This document shows, in pieces, positions 1-18,321 of a stretch of 64,000 nt of DNA. Source of the stretch: Hirudinaria manillensis. Taxonomy: Eukaryota > Annelida > Clitellata > Hirudinida > Hirudinidae. Location: the NCBI GenBank assembly GCA_034509925.1, contig CM067534.1, positions 2,086,501 through 2,150,500 of the forward strand, read 5' to 3'. The translations under genes were made by a program, and so were the position numbers. The notes under the pieces are model-generated. The model worked only from the letters and a program-made list of their open reading frames with translations, was not told where the DNA came from and searched no databases. Numbering within the stretch: position 1 is the first letter of the stretch; each line of letters opens with the position of its first letter.

Positions 1-86
1 AATCAAATGGCCAGTTGATGACTCAAGAATTTGTATTAACAGGGAGGAAACATCAATTGCCACTGCACAAGTATTGTTACATTTGA
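1..86 (+). CDS. Possible 3' end of a PTIP-like gene (partial)
   Basis: An open frame from base 3 to a TGA at 84-86 contains the string EFVLTG followed by 13 residues and a stop. As I remember human PTIP (PAXIP1), its last residues also run EFVLTG plus about 14 residues. The frame stops 60 bases before the first exon of the PTIP-like gene that follows, so this would be the end of a separate upstream copy. The match is only about 6 identical residues in a short tail, and the rest lies outside the window. It could instead be chance, or an exon of another gene. Confidence 0.33.
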   Translation, partial: SNGQLMTQEFVLTGRKHQLPLHKYCYI

Positions 87-146
87 ATATTGATCACTCT
101 TTAGGATCAATAATAAGATCACTCAAGGTCGCTAAATATTTTACAG

Positions 147-2241
147 GAACCTTCCCTTGAGGTGCAATTTTTTGGCCACAAACCAGATGAAAATTGTGAG
201 TTTCAAAATAACTATAATTTAAGGCTTTATATTCGTGCAAGGCATGGAAACCAGAACATAATTTTTTTTAAATTTCACATGGGCCATGTTTTACTTGTTG
301 TAGTATCTCCAGCAGCTTTTCTGAATGGCTGCATTTTTCATATTTGCGATTATCAAAGTGATCTTGCAAAGGAAGAGATTGATTTGTGGGAACGGGTTAG
401 TAGTAAGATGTCCATCCATAGGTTTTACTCGCATTTATTGAATCTCATACAAAACTTAAGTAAATTGTAAAACAATCAAATATTTATATTAGAAATAACT
501 GCTAGTTTCTTTTATGCTTAAGGTGTGTGTTTCAATATTTCATAATCTCAGAAATAGTTTAATTCTAAGATGAGATAATACATGGATACATCCAAATTCC
601 AATTAGCATTTAGTTGCAATTTTTTTTTCTGAGCACCAAACATGGTTACATCTTAAACTATGCTAGAATTCTGTTATACAAACCATGAAGTTTGTCAAAA
701 CTTTGTCACGAATTATTTGCGAGTCTATAATTGATGCCTATCTAATGGCTTAGTTGTGATTGGTTAATGGCAGGTGATTGAATTTCATGGTGGACAAGTC
801 GATAATCAGTATTCAGCCAGAGTTACACATGTGCTTTGTGAACATCAAAAGTCCCCCACTTTTCACCAGGTGAGTTTGGCTGTATTTGAGGGTCAAGATT
901 GTTTGATGTGGTCTCCTTCCAGGCACTGAAGGACAACAAGAGAATTGTAACAGCATGTTGGTTGAATGATTGTTTGGTGGAGAAAAGTATGTTAGTCCCT
1001 TCCAGTGTCCTACATGTTCCCCAGCCATTTGGCAAGGAGAAGCCATGTGCAAATCAGGTACTTATCATTTCCTTATGTCAAGCATGTGCTTAAATATTAC
1101 TTTTTCACATTATTTATATTTAATATTGTGATTATTTAGAAAATAACCAAAAAGTGCCAAGGTTTTATGGCATAGCCAAATATATTCCTAAAATCTGCTT
1201 CAAAGTTACATAAAGAATGTTCCTTAATGCAGATTATTTCCATAACAAATTTCATGGGAGAAGAACGAACCCAAATAAAGAAGATTGTCCTGTTGCTTGG
1301 GGCATGGTACTCAGGATGTATGACAAGAGCAGTGTCTGCACTGGTGGCTAAAAGGTAAGGATCGTTGAGTATCATATGAAGCTGGAAATGATTATGTGAT
1401 CTAACCATTATGACATAACATAGAACTACAGGAAAAGAAATGCTTAACAAGAAGGCATTCAAAATACACAAGTTTATATTAGAATTTAGAGGTGTCTAGA
1501 TGTTGAAGTGAAACAAATTGAGGATTGACCTTGTCAGCAAAACTAAGTTATATAATTTCATCATAATTGTAGTCCTAGTGGTTCAAAGTACAACAAAGCA
1601 TTGGAGTGGAATGTACCGGTTGTCAGCCTTGATTGGCTCATTGAACTGGCTTTTGGAAATTTGGAAGCATTGCAACTTCCTATATCGAAACAATATAAAA
1701 ACTTTGATTGTGGGGGACTCTCCAACATGCAAGAAAGAATACTTCATCTCATGAGTTAGTTGTCTCTTTTTGGAGCATTTATTTAGGAGCAATCCTTTAT
1801 TTTTTGGTTACTGAATAGGAGCACATTTTATTAATAGTTACAAAATCATGGGCATGCAATTTAAGCTGAAATATTTGAATTAGAACTGAACTAGTTATCT
1901 AAGCATTTTTCAGTAATTGTTCCAAACTAATTCACTCAGTTTTGGTCAAACGGTTTGGCTAAAAACATTTGTATTGAATAATTTGTAATAATTCATCATA
2001 ATTTATATTAAGTTATTGGATTATATTTCAGATGGCTGGAAATTACCTCTAAAGGTTGAAAAGGACACACAGAAGGTATGTTGATATTGAACATATTCCT
2101 TGTCAAAAGAATGATTGCAACCTTTAATAAATTCCCAAGGAGTGCAACGATTCAACACACAATCAACTTCAATCCTTGCCAATTGACCATGAAGTCTGCA
2201 GGACAGTCTTTGAGAATAAGGAAAACCTAATCAGTGAATGA
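147..2241 (+). CDS. PAXIP1: PTIP-like protein with BRCT3-BRCT4 only
   Basis: PTIP is a nuclear BRCT-repeat adaptor of the MLL3/4 methyltransferase complexes and of the DNA-damage response. Exons read as 147-195, 304-395, 774-869, 923-1057, 1233-1354, 1573-1754, 2032-2075 and 2140-2241, all with GT-AG borders and consistent phases. The product begins with the linker motif QFFGHKPDE (FGHDP in vertebrates), then GCIFHICDY, the BRCT3 core THVLCEHQ and VTACWLNDCL, and the BRCT4 core with EWNVPVVSLDWL and GNLEALQLP. It then has GWKLPLKV, which matches the vertebrate AWRVPLKV just after BRCT4. The last exon gives 34 more codons to TGA at 2239-2241 and holds no BRCT fold. The C-terminal BRCT5-BRCT6 pair is therefore missing. 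No start codon is visible: the first exon begins at an acceptor with stops upstream. It may be a partial duplicate or have a remote first exon. Confidence 0.8.
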
Positions 2242-2464
2242 CTTCCTTGTGCCTCAATTACACTTGCAATTACTGGAGAACTATTTGAGAGACTGAAATA
2301 AACAACATAATATTTTTGCAGTATGATTTTTTTAAAAAGTCCAATTCTTGCAAGGTCATTTATCTTAAAGAAAAAAGTAAAGGAAGTTGAGCATTCTCAT
2401 GTTGGCATAATCCGAAGCTTTAAGACCAGGGAATTATAGAGACAAAAATTAAATCACAAATCTT

Positions 2465-5400
2465 TCATTTTTTCTTTGAGCCTTTTTCTTTACCCTTTTT
2501 TGGTGCATTTTCATATTTTTCCAGGAGTTTGTTCCAAGGTCTGTCTTTAAAGCCACTGCTTCTAATCAGGGGTCCGTGTGAGATTTCAATCTGTCTATCA
2601 TCCATCTTCTCTTTTAGAGCCATGAAGGAGGCATTGACACGGGTCTCCTGATGTTGTGAAAACATTCAGGCTAAATAGAACCGAAAACACAAAACATTTG
2701 ATACCGAAGCCTATCGTCTTAACGATTCTGATAAGTCTTTTAAAACAGAACTTCAAATTTTTTGAACTGCAGCAATATAGCTTTTGTGAACTCTATAAAA
2801 CATGCTTGGTTTCTGTAAATATGACAACTATTGTTTCACTAAAAAAATAATGAATCAACCCCCATGTCAAGTACTTGCAGACCACTTCTGTCATTTGCAC
2901 TGACAGCTTGAAGCAGAGCTAAAGAACCTGCATCATCAATGTTGTTTTGACCAATCTGCAAAGTCAATAAAAATTAACAGCTTGTTGGAGATAATTGTCA
3001 GCATTGGCAAACTTTTAAAACTGTCAAAGTTTCATTCAGTTTTATTCCTCTGGCAATGTTCTTTGCACAGTCAGTGGTGAGGAAGTTACCAGAAATGTCC
3101 AAGTATTGCAAATTGTGGTTGTGCTTGAGGCATTTGATAAGACTAGGACATTCTTTGTCACACAGTCCATTGTGGGATAGGTCAAGCCATGATATAGATT
3201 GATTCTCCTTCAAGATGATTAATCTGTAGTTGTAGCAAGTTTATTGCAAAACAGTAGATATTTCTGATCAAATTATGAATAAATTGGGGCCTTAACAAGT
3301 ACTGAGGTGATACTCATCCCAAGTATCCTCTATAAATAATAAAAAAAAGTCTGATCAGTGAAACTGAATTGTCAAAAGATCTAATTTGATCAATGGTGAT
3401 GGCTCAGTGCAGTGCTTTCCAAACTTAAACATTCCATAACATGGCAACTTTAATGAAATCTTTTCTACCGGTGGCGCCCTTTCACCAGATTATGAAACTG
3501 CTCAAATTACATTTGCATAAATTTTTTTCAGACATAACTAAATAAAATGCAAGTAAACCAGTCTCAAATGAAAATATAAATCACTGAATCATGGAAGTGC
3601 ACTTGACTGGATGGACTTCAATCAAATTAACAAGAAGGTTTGAGAACCCAATCTAAAACTGACCACTCCCAGGTCATGTGTGGCAAATGCCGTGAAATCA
3701 CATGTTCCATCAGTCATAGATGGCACACCATCTGTGCAAATAACAAACCATTTCCATTGAAGAAAGTTGGAAAATATTTCAAAGACGTCTTCTCCCTTCA
3801 TTTTGATAAGTCCCTTGCAAAATAGAAACTGTTCAGACATTTCTGTGCTGCTTGGAAATCTTACAAAGGCAAGCAACTGAGATCATAGCAAATGTCTTTA
3901 GTCTTGAGGCAACATACATTATTAACAGTTCAAATAAAATTTTTATATTACAATGCCTTGCCATGGCACCACCCTTAGCCTATGCCCACAGCGTTACCTT
4001 GTCGTGGCACCCATGTTAGGAACAATTGGCTTAGTGGATATTATTTGAATCTGAGAAGTGGTTATAACATACAAAGTAAAATCAGGTCCAAAACATCTGG
4101 GAATTATGGCATCAAGCAGCAAAATCATTCCTTTTTGCAAAGGGCAGAAAATAAATAAATTAAATTTCAAAAGATTCTATGCACACCCTGATTCCTAGTA
4201 ATAGCCTTTGGGCTTGGCTTCCGTTGAAGTTGTTCCAGCTAAGGTCCAGCTTCTCAAGGGACCAATTACTGGCTGCAAAAAAAATCAAAGTTTATCTTTC
4301 CCTTAAGATTGGCTATTCATGTTTCTATCAAATGAAATGCTCTTCATATTTTTCTGATTTATTGGCTTAATTAGCAAAATCTAACCTAAGGCAGCTTGGA
4401 AACATTTTTCTGGATCAGCAGGAAATTGGCCCAATTTGTTGTTGCTCAGAAGTAATGTCTTTATCTTCCCTTCTTCCTGATTAACAAGTAACAGGTAACG
4501 TGAAATAGCTAGAAGGTAGCTGATCATATTTATATAGCACCTTGATTGCATCTGCAATTGCGGGCAAGCTCCTATCAGTAATGTGATTCCCTAAAAAGAG
4601 TTGGTTTTCCTTGTATATTAAATTTTCAACAAACACATGAAACATTTAATCTACTAAGTAAAATTCTGAATAAACTATACCTAATTGACACAAAACATTT
4701 TTTTAACAGTTTCTACATTTTTATTCGACTTTCATCTGTAGTTTTACCAAAACTTGTGGGAAAGTTGAGTTTCGAGCCTCATCACATTTGGAAAACATGA
4801 TTGAACAAAACCATGATATCAGAATTTGAGTACGAATAGGGAAGGGGAAATTGTGCATCCCATAGCTATTCCAACCTCTAGAGGCACCCACCTTGTCATG
4901 TACGTCTTGGTGGAAAACCGTATCATGAACCCATTAACAATGGAATGACATCAAGAATTCAATAACTACTTATGTTTTGAAACATTAAGCGTAAAATATT
5001 TTTCACAATGTTACCTGAGAAATTCAGAGTGAATCCTGTCTTAGCTAATGATTCAAGAATTTTGCAACATCCAACATCACCAATATCATTATATGATATA
5101 TCCTGCAACATTAAAAGTAGAATTAATAGCAAATCTCAGTTAAGAATGCCTGAAATATTTACAAGATCGAGTAATATATCATTTTCCTGCAAGAGATTTG
5201 CCAAATGCATAGCACCTTGATCTTTTATGTTGTTCCCCGCAATGTCCAGTGATGTAACAGTTAAATTTTCCTTGAGTGTAAAATTTACAGAACTTAATCG
5301 TGAAATAGGTTCACATTGATGAACTTACCGATAACAACTTGCACATGGCTTGAATCTCATCACAATCAATGCCCTGGTTGCGCATTGTGATGCTTTTGTC

Positions 5401-6557
5401 ATGAAGATGCAGAAAGAAGTTCTTATTGGGAATTATACCAGCATTATAGCAAGAATTGATGTAGTCAACTTGTGAATGGTCAAGCTGGTTTTTGCACTCT
5501 AAGTTATCAAAAATACTACATATTCATGACAAGGAGACTGAAGTATTTTACAAAATTATGATTGCTTAAGTGCATTATACCTTTTCAATTTCAGCTTGGA
5601 ATAATTTACTACATGTCATCCATCTTTATATCGCCATGTGGATAAGTAATGTTTCCCGATAATACTTATTTAACTATATTATTTATTTAAGTCTCTCTTA
5701 GTTTATTCTATGATCCAAATCTATTTATTATATATTATGGCCATGCAACAGACCATTGCTGCTTGAAAGATCAGTTATGAAAAATGCCTCATCATCAGAT
5801 GCTTCCCAAGCCACACCATCCCTCACATGATCAAAGACTCCTTCATAAGGGTCAGGCCAAAAACTATCAGGATAAATCCTTAAATATTTACAAAGCATTT
5901 TAAATGATCATTTTGATATTGTAATTTCAATTTACAGTTCATTATTATGACTTAGCAAAACTCTGGCCTTAGGCTGTGTACAGCTTATGCATTCCATTAT
6001 AATATTCCAATTCCTAGTGTCCCAAAGCTATTTATTATTATATCTGGTCTAGTCTGGCCCTATTATGCCTTCTCAAAGTACTGAAATGGCCTAATGACAA
6101 AACCTTTGCTGACTAGGGCAATGCTAGTTATGCCCCTGTCATATTCATAATTTATCTTGATGGGGATGTAAACTTTGGAAGTGATTGTTTTTTGCTCATT
6201 CTAAGATTGCTATGCAATTGCAGAATTTCCCATAATGCAGCTCTTCCAAAAATTTCAAAGGTAAATAAATTTCTATTTGCAACTCATTATGTTGAAAAAG
6301 CTGTGGAAAGCTAATTACAGTTATATAATAGTTAAAGCACATGTCAGAAATGGAATGTTATTTACACACAATAATCAAAATACAAATAAATCTGAACGCA
6401 GGAACTCTGAAGTTTACCCTGACTTGTACATTTCAACATCTTCTGAAGGTGAAACGTATAAATAAGGAGAAATTGCAGCAGGATCCGTCTTGACCTTTTC
6501 CATATGTGTATTTTCGAGGAGGCAAATATCATATGTGTTAGCCTGGTTCACCTCCAT
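2465..6557 (-). CDS. LRRC74-type leucine-rich-repeat protein
   Basis: The ATG at 6557-6555 opens an acidic N-terminal segment. The next exon at about 5730-5880 encodes DPYEGVFDHV. The exon at about 5330-5510 carries the family signature around YINSCYNAGIIPNKNFFLHL, followed by a string of ribonuclease-inhibitor-type LRRs, one or two per exon (about 5170-5275, 5010-5100, 4540-4620, 4385-4480, 4185-4275, 3000-3210). Repeat cores include LTVTSLDIAGNNIKDQGA, LEKLDLSWNNFNG and ISWLDLSHNGL. The final exon at 2465-2650 ends in a lysine-rich tail. LRRC74A/B and LRRC34 share this N-terminal signature and repeat type; their biochemical role is poorly defined and binding to partner proteins is inferred. 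An intron of about 0.9 kb between LRR exons (about 3230-4180) holds a decayed hAT transposon. Exon borders are approximate. Confidence 0.75.
3410..4033 (-). mobile_element. Decayed hAT transposon fragment in an intron
   Basis: On the minus strand, 3622-3876 reads as an open fragment with SEQFLFCKGLIK, GEDVFEIF and VICTDGVPSM. The last string matches the CTDGAPSM-type motif around a catalytic Asp in hAT/ZBED5/SCAND3-like transposases. The left flank starts CAGTGCTTTCCAAAC, typical of hAT ends. A short related segment, with a GTGGCACC motif repeated, lies at about 3962-4033. The frame is shortened and no full domain survives, so this is a fossil. Its limits are approximate and no target duplication was found. 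Confidence 0.6.
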
Positions 6558-7874
6558 GTTCGACTCAGGATTATAATTATGAATTCAATACAAAAAATTA
6601 CAAAACTTTTATAAATGCTACTTTATAGACATTGGAGGATCATTTATAGGTTTAACGGCTAGTCTCTCAAACAGATTCACAAAAATTCAATCTTATGAAC
6701 ATTTACTACCGAGCTTTGCTTGGATAGCTGATCCATTCCCAAGTTTTTCACGCATTGGTCATTAGGAACGGTTGCCAAAACGATTCATTATTCTTATATT
6801 GCATGCTAAGCTTTATTATTTAGGTCAGTTTTTAAATTTATTTAAATGTCGAAAAATTTGGCTACATTAAAAATCTTAACAACTACTTTTGTTAAAACAC
6901 ATTTCATTTTTATTTTAATTTCAACTATGATCGTCACTTCACTGCATGGTTTTCAAAAAATAGAGAGCAGGATGCCGGCATCGGGAACATCATTCCAATC
7001 TTGAAATCAATTCTAACCTCCCCTCCAGTTTTACACATGTACTATCCCACGATTTAATCCACAGCTAAATTAATTCCACCCACACATTTGCCTTTCATGA
7101 CTGCATGAATGTTGGCTAAACAAAAATACGGTGCCGACTCTTGCCACCAGGGGAAACGCAACCGCGGCCCCGTCCAAACTAAATCATATTCATGCTTGCT
7201 TGGCACTAAAAAAAAACAGAACCGACTCGACCAGTTCCAACATCTTAAAAGGCGTAGCCCCGCCTCCAAACGAAATAAAGCCTCGGTCGCCCACCATCCG
7301 CACAAAAACCTAGAACTTGAAACCCCTCTAGACCAGGACAGTTTACCTGCAAGCAACCACCCCACTGAACGCCAAGAGGCAGACAACCAACCAACGAAGC
7401 AGCGACCAGGCACCAGGAGCTATCAGCTCAATATCCAAACTTAAACTAAAACAATCACAAAACTGCTTTCCATCCCCCAAACCCAGACAAGAAAAAGTAA
7501 CACCTATAGGGAAGGGCAGTAATGGCTCAAACACAAAGCAGTATTCCAAGCAATGCCCAGTAACCTCAAAACTAACAACATCAAAGAAGGTGACTGACCC
7601 AGGATATTATCTTTCATCATCCAACCAAAAATAGCAACCTTTAAAAGCCAGAAAAATTGCATCAGTGACCTTGATGCCATTAGAAGCTTGCCATGCACAC
7701 AGATTTCTTTTATGGAAACAACTTACATAATGAACAAATGACAACTACAACACATCTTACAACTAACACCAGCTCAGGAAGATGTGACAAGACAAATATA
7801 ATAAAAACACTGTCTGACACAGTCAATAAAAAAAAAGTGTCTCAATATTGGAGTGTTTAGGGTCCAAGGAGAGC
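6558..7874. other. Intergenic region / probable 3' UTR of HMGA
   Basis: This lies upstream of the LRR gene and downstream of the HMGA stop codon. 7050-7700 is richer in GC than its surroundings and open for 110-120 codons on both strands, but no family was recognised and no convincing exon was built. It is best read as the long untranslated tail of HMGA or as unclassified sequence. No let-7 seed match was noticed on the minus strand. Confidence 0.4.
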
Positions 7875-9062
7875 TCAATCCTCATCTTCTGAGACTTGAT
7901 CCTCATCTTCTGATTTCTTCTTCTCCTAAAAAAAGCAAAATTCTCATTTAATGCCACTTTTCAAAGTTAAAATTAAGACATGGGCACACAAAATCCTCAC
8001 CTTCCTTGGTCTGCCTCTGCGCTTCGAACTAGGTGCTACCTAGAAGTTGAAAAATAAGTTAAGACCAACATACATCACCAATTACACAACATACCAAAAG
8101 ATTTTCAATGCTCTAAAAACAGATGGTCTGCACTAAAAAAGAGGAGACCACATAATGATCAAAACTACAAATAGGAACGTTCTTGTTCACCTTTGAGATT
8201 TCTGACTTTGTTGAACCTTTAGGTCTTCCTCTAGTCTTCTTCTCCCCAGGTTCAGCCACTGGCTTAGGAGGCTTCTTAAATTGAGATTTTCATAATTTAA
8301 TCAAACTATGCTTCAAACAAATGCATTATAAATCAATATATGTGAAATTTGAAAATGTGAGACAAAAGCATCAGATACCAGAAAAAAAACCATGCAGAAC
8401 AAACCATGCAAAATATAAAGTTCAGAAAATATTAACCAGTATATAATTCATGAAACTTATCAAACAACTGACTTGATTTGACATCAAACAGCTATGCAAA
8501 AGCATCCTCATCTAAGTAATCATTAGGTCACTAAGGGGTAATTGAAGATGTAAACAAGAAACACGTCCTGCATAATTCCTCAACCTACTTAAGAGACACA
8601 ATATCAATTAACAAAACTATCAATATGGACAATAATAAGAACACTTCATATTAATCAAGATTGTCATTCCACTAAATCATGCACTGCATATGCAGTCAAA
8701 CGGAATAACTACCCAATATTGATTATGGTAGTTAAATAGTTTATCTAGCTTTAGAAGCGCATTAAACAAAAGCTCATAAAATAAAAATCTAAACATAAAT
8801 CAAGCGAACAAAAAGAACTACCATATCACAATATGCAAACGACGTCGGCTCCGACAAGTCACTGCTTCGTGACATGTCTTACGCACTCCGAAAAACTAAT
8901 TTCTTTGTCTAACACGACATGACATATTACTTTTTCCGAGAGGTCTTTTTTTGGTCTACCACGACCTTTTTTGACTTCTGGAGCAGAATCATCGGAATCC
9001 TCAGCTAATTTCCGTGCTGTCGCTTCCTTCCTAGATGCTTTCGTCGGCGCTTTCTCGGACAT
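7875..9062 (-). CDS. HMGA: HMGA-like AT-hook chromatin protein
   Basis: HMGA proteins are small unstructured nuclear factors that bind the minor groove of AT-rich DNA and help assemble enhancer complexes. Four exons join without frame change: 8931-9062, 8191-8274, 8001-8039 and 7875-7925, giving 101 residues (vertebrate HMGA1/2 are about 107). Each of the first three exons carries one AT-hook: GRGRPKK, TRGRPKG and RRGRPRK. The last exon is a short acidic tail of Glu/Asp with three Ser (KKSEDEDQVSEDED). One hook per exon plus an acidic last exon is the vertebrate HMGA arrangement. The start at 9062 (MSEKAPTKAS) was chosen over an upstream in-frame ATG because it resembles the family N-terminus. 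Hook residues are intact. It is divergently arranged with GCN2, 1.26 kb apart. Confidence 0.85.
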
Positions 9063-10324
9063 TTCGCAAAGCAATGCCAGGCACAACCAGGGACCCAGCA
9101 GAGGCGCACAAAACAGCGTAAACCGCCAATTATGTTACTTATTTGTTAAGGCTGGCGTCAAAGATCTTGCGTAGTTTTGAGTTATCATAAAATTATTTTA
9201 AACTTGATTTTTATTATGATTGAACATGCCTTACGTTAATAAAGTGGAATTAAAGTTTTACATTACCAGACAAGACTTTAAATTATTTTTTTAATGACTT
9301 TCTGAGGCCAGTGCGTAGTAGTCCTAAAACGTCCTCTGGTGTTACGAAGAAATATAAGTGTTTTTAATTCTTTCAAATTAAATTCGAAAGTTAGCTTGAA
9401 TTAAAAAGCATATAAATAGAGTGCTATACCAATCTTATTGTAGATTTAGAAGAACACAATATGGCTAAAGCCCCACTCAGAGATTTTGTATCTGCGGGAT
9501 ATATTATTTCTCTGTAAGACTGTACGAATATTGCACTATACTATGACCTAAGCTGCATAATCGAATTGGTAGGGCTGTTAGTGCAAGATGTACAAATATT
9601 TTCATGGACAGAATTAAAATATTTAAGAAATTTTATTATTGCTCTATTTATGATTTATCTCTGCATTCATTATTGTTTGTGTTTAATGTTTAGAATAAAA
9701 TCGATTTACCATGATTTGGAATGATTTACAAAGAAACATTTGTTTAAGACCTGTTTGTAACATTAATTTTTAATAATTTTAATTAATTTAATGTCAAGTA
9801 ACAGTCATCTTGAATCATTTTCAGGAATCTATTATTGTTCGAGCACGAAATATTTGGCTCTAAATGTTTTTAGTTAAAAAAGTAATAAAAATAGATTACC
9901 TTTATTTTAATCATTTGAATTTGGGATATTTATTAAATACCAGGTATATATTTGATTTCACTTTTAGTTTGGTTTGCCAAGCAGAGTACGTGTTTTGATT
10001 TTGTTATTGCTTACCAAGTGTTAATGTTATAAAGAATATACTAAAGTCAAGCCGTGTTCAAATATATATTTCTATGCTTTTTTAAATAATTATCACTTTT
10101 GGACGGACATATTTGCGACGTTATTTGCTTGAAGCTGCGCATCGCGGTTTGCTTTGGAACTTTTACATTTTATTACAATTGTGTGAATGCTCCGAAATAT
10201 ATTATTAACAAATGTTATGTTAAATTTTGATTTTAACAACTGTAGGTAGTATACGTAAGTTTCCAAGTCTATCTCTGCTTTTCTAGGAAACCGATTCAGT
10301 GAAAAACGCTATTGTGGCATCCAA
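9063..10324. promoter_or_regulatory. Shared upstream region of HMGA and GCN2
   Basis: About 1.26 kb separates the two start codons, which point away from each other, so both promoters must lie here. The sequence is very AT-rich; a TATAAATAG at about 9411-9419 is one possible core element but is not placed convincingly. No coding exon, RNA gene or repeat was recognised. Confidence 0.4.
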
Positions 10325-17757
<7,433 letters not shown>

Positions 17758-17787
17758 GAAGACTGCTCTGTTATGGCAGAACAAAGA

Positions 17788-18321
17788 TTAACTTCCTTCC
17801 TCAATGTTCACATTTTTAAAATTTTCTGAAGCTCCCAAGAATCTGAATTCTTCTTTTAGCTTCAATATTAAGGCATGGGCTTCCTTCAGCTCTGAGGTCA
17901 AATATTCAAATTCTTTTATTTTATCTTGAAGGGACTTTTGCAAATGTTTTAATTCAAGTTGGGCCATTAGTTGGCCATCAATAAAATTCGTATTATAATT
18001 GATATTGGCTCGGAACTTTTTAAAGTGATTCGATTCGTAAGAATTGTATAAGAAGTGAGATGACCCTTCTTGTTGTGGACGTTGCTGGAAGGTACATCTA
18101 AAAGAGTCCCAAACTACCTCACCCTCTTCCAAGGAGGGGGATTTCTCTCGGACTTTAGATGAGATTTCGTTTCCTCGATAAGTGTTATTGAGTTCAGGCG
18201 CATCTGAATGAGTTTGGAGCAGGACGTGAGGTGCATCGGGACTTTCTGAGTTCTTTGCTTCTGGCTGATTCAATTCTGAGGACAACATATCGAGATCTTC
18301 AGTCATTAAATTATCACTCAA
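17788..18321 (-). CDS. Unrecognised 177-residue coiled-coil protein
   Basis: A single uninterrupted frame starts at ATG 18321 (MSDNLMTEDLDML) and ends 30 bp from the GCN2 stop on the opposite strand. Residues 1-75 are acidic and polar and look disordered. A central patch contains VVWDSFRCTF. From about residue 118 to 162 there is a heptad-like helix (LMAQLELKHLQKSLQDKIKE onward, rich in Leu, Lys and Glu), i.e. a coiled coil. No signal peptide or membrane segment is seen. I do not recognise the family; a centrosomal, kinetochore or adaptor role would be a guess. Length, clean composition and the tight fit against GCN2 favour a real gene, possibly with upstream exons not found. Confidence 0.6.
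   Translation of the reverse strand: MSDNLMTEDLDMLSSELNQPEAKNSESPDAPHVLLQTHSDAPELNNTYRGNEISSKVREKSPSLEEGEVVWDSFRCTFQQRPQQEGSSHFLYNSYESNHFKKFRANINYNTNFIDGQLMAQLELKHLQKSLQDKIKEFEYLTSELKEAHALILKLKEEFRFLGASENFKNVNIEEGS

Noticed and set aside
7054-7444. Open frames of 111-119 codons on both strands
   Set aside because: They overlap each other, match no family, and lie where the HMGA 3' UTR is expected; splice structure could not be built.
8971-9174. Plus-strand frame of 67 codons
   Set aside because: It is the antisense shadow of HMGA exon 1, whose AT-hook and in-frame splicing are convincing.
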